Source: Goniomonas avonlea
Taxonomy: Eukaryota; Cryptophyceae; Goniomonadida; Goniomonadaceae
Direction of reading: 5' to 3'
DNA: 12,995 nucleotides
Assembly (NCBI GenBank): GCA_003573635.1
Contig: QUTJ01031577.1
Coordinates: 1 to 12,995, forward strand
Positions within the stretch are counted from its first letter, which is position 1, and each line of letters opens with the position of its first letter. The notes under the pieces were generated by a model. It saw only the letters and a list, made by a program, of their open reading frames with translations, had not been told where the DNA came from and did no database searches. The translations under genes were made by a program, and so were the position numbers. Below, piece by piece: positions 6,791 to 12,995 of the stretch.

Positions 6791-7740
6791 CTCTGACTAC
6801 TGCACCGACCACATGTGCCAAGGCCTCCCAAGACGCTGACCAAGTTGAGGACTGCAGATTGGAGGAGTGCTTACCCACGCTGACTCGCAAGGTGTGGGTG
6901 GCCCAATGCTGTGTCCCAAGTTACCCAGAGCGCTGGCAACACTTGCGCAGTGCCAACATGTTCCTTCATCACCCACGACAAGTGCTTACACACAGGAGGC
7001 GACCCTGCCCTCCTCTTCCTGCACTCCTTCTCCTGCCCTCCAGTGGTCTCATCGTCCGCCACTACTGCACTGGCTTTGGCAAGGAGACAGAGTCGGATTC
7101 GACGTTGACTCCTTCACACCCATTGCGCAAGAACCCACCACCATCAGAATATCAGCAGCACTACACACTGTCTTGGCTTGCATGTGTCTGTGTGCATGTT
7201 GATCCTGCCTGGGATGTGCACTGCGTGCGCATCAAGGTGGAGTTCGTAGGCCAACTTTGGAGGTGTCCTTGGCAAAGGGGCCGTCGAGATGACACACTCG
7301 AACAGCCTCCAAGCAAGTGATAGTCATGCTCCATGGTCGTGTTAAGGTGAAACTGTCCTCTTGCACGACCGGGCATTCCCAGCAGGTGTGTGGTTGTGTA
7401 GGAGGCAAAGAGCTTCTCCATGCGGTCACGATTCTATGTATCAGCAATGCAACCAATAGGCCAGTCACCTGGGTGGAAAGTTTTCTCCACATCGGAGGTG
7501 TGGCCGACGGCGTCAGTGAGCCTGCCAAGCCAACGACATCAGACTATGTCTTTAATGTCGATATTCAGCAAGAGCTCAAGAGCACCTTCTGAATTACCCA
7601 TGCAAGCAGAGGTGTTTGTCGACATTTCCTGTTTGAACACGCTCTGTCACAAATGGTGTTGGGTCCGTCAAAGCTTCTTTGATGAAGACCTCGAGGGAGA
7701 AGCAATGTTCAACCCAGATTTCACAAAGCACTGAGCTGAT
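6790..7740 (+). pseudogene. Ty1/copia-type reverse transcriptase and RNase H relic
   Basis: Colinear pieces of a copia polyprotein appear in changing plus-strand frames. First comes a block like the RT N-terminus (APTTCAKASQDADQVEDC, then EECLPTL). Next is LIVRHYCTGFG, and then the diagnostic DVDSFTPIAQEPTTIR at 7101-7148, equivalent to DYDETFAPVxxxxTIR. CVRIKVEFVG follows, equivalent to the DVKTAFLNG motif. The RT core with YVDD is missing; there is a large internal deletion between about 7290 and 7400. RNase H follows: GGVADG with its catalytic Asp at 7506-7508, then TTSDYVFNVD, and after another frame change QAEVFVDIS with its Glu at 7609-7611 and CWVRQSF. Frameshifts and the deletion make it inactive. 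It lies in sense orientation inside the WD40 gene intron. No LTRs were identified. Confidence 0.62.
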
Positions 7741-8185
7741 GCAGCACCTGGACACCCAGCAGGGGACCGCACGCCGTTCAACACCACACTAAAATCAGCT
7801 TGCAGGATTCCCTCCCAGCGCTGGACTTCGAGATCATCTGACGTCACCCACGTGTGGGCACAGGCACCCACTTCCCACTGTTCTTTGGGCAACCCACACA
7901 CTTGATTTGGTCCCAGTGCCCCTCACCTCTGCCCAATCGTGTTGCAGCCCCACTGGGATGGTGGGGGCAGCTGGACGCGTGGGACACCTGCAAAGACTGG
8001 GGGGTGGGGGGGGGTGGCATCCATCGGTGCGCCCTGAGGTTCCGCCCTGCGTTCTCCCAGGGGAGTCCGGGTACCTCCTCCGGGCTCCGCCACCTCCTCC
8101 AACCCAGGGGCCGGGGGGGTTTCTCTCTGCCTGGCGCTGGTATTTTCCACCTGCAGCAATCTCTTTCTGATTTGTGATCAACCTC
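7741..8185. other. GC-rich intronic stretch with G-runs
   Basis: No supported gene. Open frames exist on both strands but look compositional (Gly/Pro/Trp-rich). G-runs at 7999-8017 (six G, T, nine G, T, GG) and around 8109-8119 could form quadruplex structures. The stretch may be 3' sequence of the copia relic. Confidence 0.4.
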
Positions 8186-8390
8186 TCTGGTTTGCAGCGA
8201 AATCCGTGAAATCATTCTCCAATTACGGGTGAAAACCCTTCCCTCGCATGTGCCTTTTGGTGGGATTAACGGAAATAATAGCTGGATAGCCTATGGAGTC
8301 CATCAACTATGGTTGATGGAGTGGTCCCCTAGCTGTTCTCAGCCTTTGTCTCAGTCAGATAGGCCTGGTTGGCTTTCGAGTTCTACACAG
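8186..8390 (+). other. Open frame after splice-acceptor-like site
   Basis: After CTCTGGTTTGCAG (AG near 8193-8194) one frame stays open for about 65 codons (EIREIILQLRVKTLP, FGGINGNNSWIAYGV) to a TAG near 8401. It has no ATG start and no recognised domain. It could be an exon of a nested gene, transposon residue or chance. A perfect 9-bp hairpin, TCCATCAAC-TATG-GTTGATGGA (8299-8320), lies inside it, which weakens a coding interpretation. Confidence 0.2.
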
Positions 8391-8960
8391 GGCTCGTCAT
8401 AGAAGGAGCCAAAGATCACAGAGTTGTCTGAGTTGGGACTGCAGTTGTGTGCCACACTGTAGCCTGGCCTAGCAGAGTGGACTAGCTGATGCTGCCTTGC
8501 ATTGGAGCATGGTGCCCGTGCACACCACCTACTGCAAGGACAAACCATCTTGCCCAGGGGTCCGGTGTAGTGGAGTAGTATCCCACGTAGTCAATGAACA
8601 CAGCCCTGGGCACGGGGTGCCTCTGTTCAGGCGTGATCGTTTGGCTCCGAGCTCACTAGCATAGGATCTGTCGGAGTCTTGGTCTTGTTTAGTTGAGCGG
8701 CTTCGGGTTTGTAGGGTAAGTATTGGTGCGACCAGATGGTGTCGGGCTCGCAGGGCGAGGCTCGCCGGAGTTCCGTTTTTTTTCTTTTTCTTTTTCTTCT
8801 TCTTTTTTCTGCGGCTGTCGTGAGAATTGATGGCTAGAGCTTGCTAGTATCGGTTGGCAGGTGTGAGGTCACAATCGAGCGGCCTGGTCAGGGACTGTTG
8901 GCATGGTTGATTGCCCAGTCAACATTGCCGCCCGGCGTACTGGCAGAGTGTGACTTGTGG
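8391..8960. other. Intronic sequence with pyrimidine tract
   Basis: No gene seen. A pure T/C tract at about 8776-8808 (runs of T broken by single C) could be an intronic pyrimidine tract, or the complement of an A-rich retroposon tail. Confidence 0.45.
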
Positions 8961-9265
8961 TACTGGTTTGTTTGTTCGGCATAAATCTATTGTGTTTCTT
9001 GTGCCTGTATCTCGCACCTGTGTTGTACTTGAGTGCCGTCGATTGTCACACTGCACTACTGCGGTTTGTGTACTCTTGTTCAACACTGCATTCATATTTC
9101 ACAGTGTAGGGGGGGGGTCACTTTCCAGTGTGAAAGATTTACTGCTTTGGGGGGGGGTTGTTTCTCCTAATGTTAGACTATTGAAGTTAGACTATTGTGG
9201 GTTTCTATCTCGCTAGCCACTTTGTGAGTCGAAGCATCATGTGGTTTCCCCTACCCAATTGAAAC
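8960..9265 (+). repeat. Degraded copy of element A right terminus (copy C)
   Basis: Similar in order to the right repeat of element A. CTTGTGCCTGTATCTCGC-CCTGTGTTGTACTT parallels CTTGTGCTTGCACTCGC...CTGTGTTGTTCTG near 3255-3295. The outer end GCATCATGTGGTTTCCCCTACCCAA (9235-9260) parallels GCATGTGGTGCGACATCCCCTTACCCA (3430-3456). The centre is replaced by other sequence, including two nine-G runs (9109-9117 and 9149-9157). By-eye similarity only. Confidence 0.4.
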
Positions 9266-9389
9266 CAATGCAGTTGTGTGACTCTTGGCACTATCGGTTT
9301 CTCTGATTCGAGCCTGAGTCACTTGAGAGGGTTACACTGAGCTCGGCATGATTAGAGCTACAGCCTGAGCTGCTCAGATCGGAAATCAG

Positions 9390-9408
9390 ATTGACTCGCG
9401 GAGTCAAT
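9390..9408. repeat. Short perfect hairpin
   Basis: ATTGACTC and GAGTCAAT arms with a GCG loop. Intronic, function unknown. Confidence 0.6.
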
Positions 9409-9665
9409 GCCTAGCATGTTTTGTCGGTACCACACACTTAGGGTATGAGCTGCAGTATGAGATTAAAATATGGGTTATATCCCAATATTTCTATCCAGGC
9501 AGCGAAGACCGTCACCGTTTCTTCAAGCGTGCTGCCTGCTGAACTTGCTCTTTCCAATTCTGTTGCTGACTTTCTTTGTCTGTCCTACCCACCACTGCAC
9601 ACAATTGTCGACCATTGTTACAGACAAGGGTCAGTGAGGGGGGGTCGTCCAAGTCATTCGCGGGT

Positions 9666-9895
9666 GGACTCATTATCAAAATGATTGGATAAGGTTTCCC
9701 AACAATAGGGGGTGCTGGTGTTATCATATCTACTCTATCATATGTGACATCGGCATTACATGTACTCGGGAGGTCGTGTGTGACATTAGCTTCTGCTCTA
9801 TCTTGTCTCTCAGATCGTGCCGGTTGTGCTTGATTACTAGCAGGTTCTGTACGACTCACGAGGTTAGAGCTACCATTACCCAACCCTACAACTAC
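9666..9895 (+). repeat. Second degraded copy of element A right terminus (copy D)
   Basis: CATTATCAAAATGATTGGATAAGG followed by TTTCCCAACAAT (9666-9706) matches CATTATCGAAAATGATTGGATAAGG and TTACCCCAAT at 3343-3381 with few differences. The outer end CTACCATTACCCAACCCTACAAC (9873-9895) resembles ACATCCCCTTACCCATTCCAACAAC (3442-3466). About 100 bp of unrelated sequence intervenes. It is in the same orientation as the right arm of A and has no partner arm in view. Confidence 0.45.
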
Positions 9896-10189
9896 CCTGC
9901 ATATCAAAGCCAGCTTTTTGTTTTACGTGATCTGGGAGCTGTCTCACAGGTTGCATAGGGTGAATGGAGAACACAGCAGAGAATACCGACTCAAAGGGTT
10001 TTGACTAGGTGTAGCAGTGTTTCTACACAGAGCGATTAGAGTTCTGGTTTGCTCTGTCTAGTCCCTGTGGAAGCTGTTTAGGGAGAGCTGGAGTTGAACT
10101 AACCACAGATTGCTTAACCTTCTTACCCTTATTTTTCCTCTTCTTTGTCTTACCCTCAAGGTGGACATTCACAGTTTGTCTGCTCTTGT
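9896..10189. other. Intronic sequence, nothing recognised
   Basis: Mostly unique-looking sequence. It has a small hairpin, GTGTAG-N8-CTACAC (about 10009-10028), and a pyrimidine-rich run near 10120-10150. No supported gene. Confidence 0.4.
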
Positions 10190-10361
10190 TTCATTACTAT
10201 TTGTATCTAGGTAAGAGATAAATATTTTTTAGTAGATACCAGGGACACGTCTTCTCGCTAGTACTATTTCATAGTAATGAAATAGTATTTCATGACTATT
10301 TGTATCAAGGTAAGAGATAAACAATTTTTAGTAGATACCAGGGACAAGTCTTCTCGCTAGT
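10190..10361. repeat. 73-bp direct repeat flanking an 11-bp-arm hairpin
   Basis: Two near-identical copies (10190-10262 and 10289-10361, 99-bp period) share TTCATNACTATTTGTATC, GGTAAGAGATAAA, TTAGTAGATACCAGGGACA and GTCTTCTCGCTAGT. Between them lies TACTATTTCAT-AGTA-ATGAAATAGTA (10262-10287), a perfect hairpin whose right side also complements the start of copy 1 (10189-10200). It could be a recent duplication, or the footprint of a small hairpin element and its duplicated target. Confidence 0.8.
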
Positions 10362-10591
10362 GCAAGTTGTCTCTCGCTTTCTAGCTGAGATTGTCTCGCA
10401 TTGTAATCGATCTGTGGATGAGTTTCCTCCTCTGAGCTAGAATCATCACTGCTACTCTCTGGCTTTTGGTTGAATACCATTTTCTTGTCTAGCTAGTAAC
10501 TCTGGACCTGCTGGACTGTCTGGGGTCAGCACAAATTTTGATTGTGCTGCAGTGTGTTGGAGTTGCTGAAGCCTAACTCACGCCGGCACAG

Positions 10592-10693
10592 ACTGTTGGT
10601 TGTGCACGAGGTGTCACTGCAATGGGCGTGAACTTGTTCGCTGAGGTGGTGGCTGTTTGTGACGATGGCAACACTTACTTTTGGGACCTCGAG
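10592..10693 (+). CDS. WD40-repeat protein, next internal exon
   Basis: A 102-nt exon (34 codons, phase 0) between acceptor CCGGCACAG (AG at 10590-10591) and donor CTCGAG|GTGATT at 10694. It encodes CARGVTAMGVNLFAEVVA followed by VCDDGNTYFWDLE. These match a WD40 blade: the GH-like start, VTA, VVAVCDDG and the closing WD. It follows exon 6270-6413 in phase, so the mature message would contain two consecutive blades. The gene must extend beyond these exons, since a propeller usually needs about seven blades. Confidence 0.7.
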
Positions 10694-10740
10694 GTGATTA
10701 ACATGCCCTGTAGATCAGTTCGTGTGTTGTGTCGTGGTGT

Positions 10741-11050
10741 CCGTTGATGTGATGTGATGTGATGTGGTATTATGTGATGTGGTGGGATGTGATGCGGATG
10801 TGCGGTGATGTTGTGGGTTCGAAACAGGCTGTGATCATGTCCACCCCAGACAGAGACAATGTGCGGTGTTGTCCTTTGATCTGGCATGGTGTGATGTGAT
10901 GTGCCATGCATCAGTGCTGCCCTGTGGTGTGGCGTGTCCTGCTACACTGCGATGTGCTGTGCTGTGCTGTTCTTTTGTGTGATGTGCTGCTCTGCTCTGC
11001 TCTGCTCTGCTGTGTGGTGTTGAAGTGCTGTGAAGTGTTTTGATGTGTTC
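10741..11050. repeat. GTGAT-type and TGCTC-type short tandem repeats
   Basis: Pentamer-based arrays in the intron: GATGT/GTGAT units at 10743-10800 and 10890-10903, GTGCT/CTGTG units at 10951-10972, and TGCTC units at 10986-11010. Variant units show it is an aging, slippage-prone tract. The minus strand reads open as His/Thr-rich peptides, which is compositional. Confidence 0.8.
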
Positions 11051-11101
11051 TACAGCGTGATTTGATGACGCTGTGTCGTTCCATGAGCCTTATTATTGCA
11101 G

Positions 11102-11309
11102 GATCACCAGACCAGCAGCACAGCACTCTCCAGAACTTACACCCCCACACACAGGATCTTGAGACAGTGATGGACACACTCGAGTCAACCAAGCCACAAG
11201 CCATGTACGGCATCGAGCAAGCACTGGGCAACACTCCATCACCCGCAATCACTCTGCCGTCTGGTCTGCCTGTTGTTCTGCGGGTGGTTGACGCTGGTAC
11301 ACGCCTCAG
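11102..11309 (+). CDS. Probable next exon of the WD40 gene
   Basis: The frame is open from acceptor TATTATTGCAG (AG at 11100-11101), or a later AG at 11117-11118, to donor CCTCAG|GTGACC at 11310. It encodes QDLETVMDTLESTKPQAMYG and ITLPSGLPVVLRVVDAG. Entry at 11119 would be phase 0 and fit the previous exon; entry at 11102 would need one extra base from upstream. No clear WD40 blade is seen, so it may encode a linker or a downstream domain. It continues in phase 2. Confidence 0.45.
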
Positions 11310-12154
11310 GTGACCTTGTCATGCTTGGCTCTCTGCCTTGGACATGTTGACACCAGTCTGGTTTCTGAATGGGTCCTCACACATTGCATGATTCTTTATT
11401 AGCAGATCTGCTCTGATTAAAATCAGTGGAGATCCAAACAGTTGTCGAGTGCCGTGCTGGCAGTGTAATCAGGTTGGCTTTGACTGCGACTAATATGGTG
11501 ATCATGGTCTTTGGCTATGTCTTCCATTCTCTAATTATCTTTCCATTCGTGGCCACCATGCTGGTAGCGTCAATGATAACCCTGTGGTGCTCTCTTGCAG
11601 TGTCTCTGTAGTGCTATTTTTGCTCATTTTGGGACCAGCTGGATTTAGCTCTAAGTCTACTCAAAAAAACATGAACGGAAGATCTCTGATGTACAATGAT
11701 TGTGTGTGGGAACCTGATTCTGCTGACTCCATGCCTCTTGCCAGTATGTATTCATCTCAGTGATTGTCTTGGTTCAGAGATTGCTGACACAAATTGCTGG
11801 CAGTGTCACTGCGCCAATACAACTGCCGCCAAGACCTATGATTTCAAAGGCTCAACGAAAACGTGGGGCAACACGTGCTGAGTGTAAGTCAGTGTACTCT
11901 TTCTCTCTCCACATGTAGATCCATTTTTGGCACACTCAGCCCCACACACCAGACACACATTCTCTCTCAAATGCACCCAGAGTCAAAACACTGCATTTGT
12001 TTGTATTGAGTAGGGGGAAACACACCATGTGCCCGACGTGACTGTTGACTAATGAATTGGCACACAATATTGAAACTCGTGATAGAAAAACTTTGATCTA
12101 ATGTTAGGACAAAACGATGGCAGCCAGTCAAGACAGCCCAGAGTTGCTTCACGG
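11310..12154. other. Downstream intron or intergenic stretch
   Basis: No firmly supported gene. A possible short exon precedes a strong GTAAGT donor at about 11884 (preceding frame reads PRPMISKAQRKRGATRAE), with a candidate acceptor TTGCTGGCAG near 11804; this is weak. Other open frames here are short, hydrophobic or low in protein character. Confidence 0.35.
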
Positions 12155-12960
12155 TATGTGGAGGTCGCATACACATCCCGACGAGCAGGGTTTGACACAC
12201 ATCACAAGCGGGGGGACCCTCTGCTGGTGGCTGTGGCTTAGCACAAGTAGCAGTTTCACTGAGTTGTCACAACAGGCAGAGGCTTGGCGATCATTGAGTC
12301 TAGTGATGGCCGCCAGGATGAGCCTTTATTTGGAGATCAGTGAAGTGGTCCACAGCCTTCGTCCAGTCCTTGGAGTTGAACACCATCCCTCATGCCATCT
12401 AGATCAGTGGACCCTCCTCCCAGCTCCAGGATCCATGAAATACCCATCACATTCCGGTCAGCAACATAGCGATAAGTCTTGACACAGGCTTGCTGGTTCA
12501 TCTTGTGTGGCAACTTGCATGAACGGGATGCCTCACACGTTGGTGTCAACCAGCACAACTCTTCTTGGTGGAGTGCACCCTCAACCAACCTGGCCAGGTC
12601 ACCATGCTGGCTGCTCCTCGGCACAGCACCGTGAACCTGCAATCATGAGTGTGAAGATATGCAACAGACTCAGTGGGTCTGAGGAGCAGTACTTCTGCAT
12701 GCATACAAGAACCAGTGGCGAATGATCATGTTCTTTGAATTGTCCTTCATCGATCGATTGCTCTTTCATGCACACAAGCAGCCCTGACTTTCTCTGAAGT
12801 TGTCGGGCACTGTGTCATGTACCGAAGAGCTCAAGCCAGCTCTTGCACCAAAAGTGATCGTGAACACCTCGTTGGTGATTGTCTCGTCGGTGCCTTCTTG
12901 GGCAAAAGAGCTCCTTGAGAGCAGCTTCAAGCTGATCAATGTCCTGGACTACTGGGTGTC
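12155..12960 (-). pseudogene. piggyBac-like transposase relic
   Basis: On the minus strand, in different frames but in the order of a piggyBac transposase, are several motifs. KEQSIDEG has its Asp at 12749-12751 and is the first catalytic position (SIDE). VLVDTNV-stop-GIPFM has its Asp at 12545-12547 and matches the DNFFTSxPL box. YVADRNVMGIS, with Asp at 12457-12459, matches the WxDxxxV segment. FNSKDWTKAVDHFTDL, with Asp at 12348-12350, matches the YNxxMGGVDxxDQL box with the third catalytic Asp. A C-terminal Cys cluster, CVKPCSSGCVCDLHIP (12159-12205), follows. An upstream segment (FAQEGTDETITNEVFTIT, about 12850-12910) may be N-terminal. Several frameshifts and stops make it inactive. No terminal repeats or flanking TTAA pair were found. 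The assignment is by motif order, not alignment. Confidence 0.55.
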
Positions 12961-12973
12961 AGGGTCCTATTGT

Positions 12974-12995
12974 ACCCCCCTCCCCCCCTCCCCCC
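12974..12995. repeat. C-rich tract at window end
   Basis: Runs of six, seven and five or more C separated by single T. The opposite strand has quadruplex-forming potential. The tract is cut by the window edge. Confidence 0.8.

Noticed and set aside
7834-8215. Overlapping open frames on both strands, 78-123 codons
   Set aside because: GC-rich, Gly/Pro-rich readings on both strands with no domain or splice logic. These are compositional.
9512-9907. 131-codon minus-strand open frame
   Set aside because: Covers copy D of the element A terminus. It has no recognisable domain, and part of it is repeat sequence.
10675-10911. His/Thr/Ser-rich minus-strand open frame
   Set aside because: Direct translation of the GTGAT-type satellite.
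12337-12482. Possible retroviral-type integrase core (FNSKDW...HPGGHH) on the minus strand
   Set aside because: The same residues fit the piggyBac YNxxMGGVDxxDQL box better, and the other piggyBac motifs lie in the right order upstream.
1-12995. CRISPR arrays, tRNA, rRNA, bacterial operons
   Set aside because: No regularly spaced repeats, cloverleaf or rRNA-like sequence was seen, and the gene structure is eukaryotic.

Overview
The window looks like nuclear DNA of an intron-rich protist or alga. No lineage can be named from the sequence. Reading frames are short, broken and bounded by GT/AG splice sites. There are no bacterial operons or Shine-Dalgarno sites. Base composition is intermediate, and simple repeats and decayed transposable elements fill most of the space.

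Left part (about 188-6143): two elements bounded by inverted repeats lie almost end to end. Element A (188-3456) has inverted terminal repeats of roughly 375-385 bp. It carries a broken plus-strand gene for a tyrosine recombinase with an acidic, cysteine-rich (zinc-cluster-like) N-terminus. A divergent minus-strand gene exon of unknown function (635-1276) lies next to it. Element B (3470-6143) starts 13 bp after A. It has unrelated inverted repeats of about 190 bp and a plus-strand multi-exon gene of no family I recognise.

Middle and right (6270-11309): a plus-strand host gene encoding WD40 repeats. The exons 6270-6413 and 10592-10693 are both phase 0, and joining them gives two consecutive WD40 blades. 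The 4.2 kb intron between them holds a frameshifted Ty1/copia-type reverse transcriptase/RNase H relic (about 6790-7740). It also holds G-rich and pyrimidine-rich tracts and two degraded pieces that resemble the right terminus of element A. The next likely exon is near 11102-11309, after a stretch of GTGAT-type and TGCTC-type satellite.

Right end (about 12155-12960): minus-strand remains of a piggyBac-like transposase. All three acidic catalytic motifs and the C-terminal Cys cluster appear in the expected order, but in different frames.

Overall this is a host gene neighbourhood colonised by at least four kinds of mobile DNA: a tyrosine recombinase element with inverted repeats, an unclassified inverted-repeat element, copia, and piggyBac. 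The inverted-repeat tyrosine recombinase element and the unclassified element B are the parts most likely to be new.
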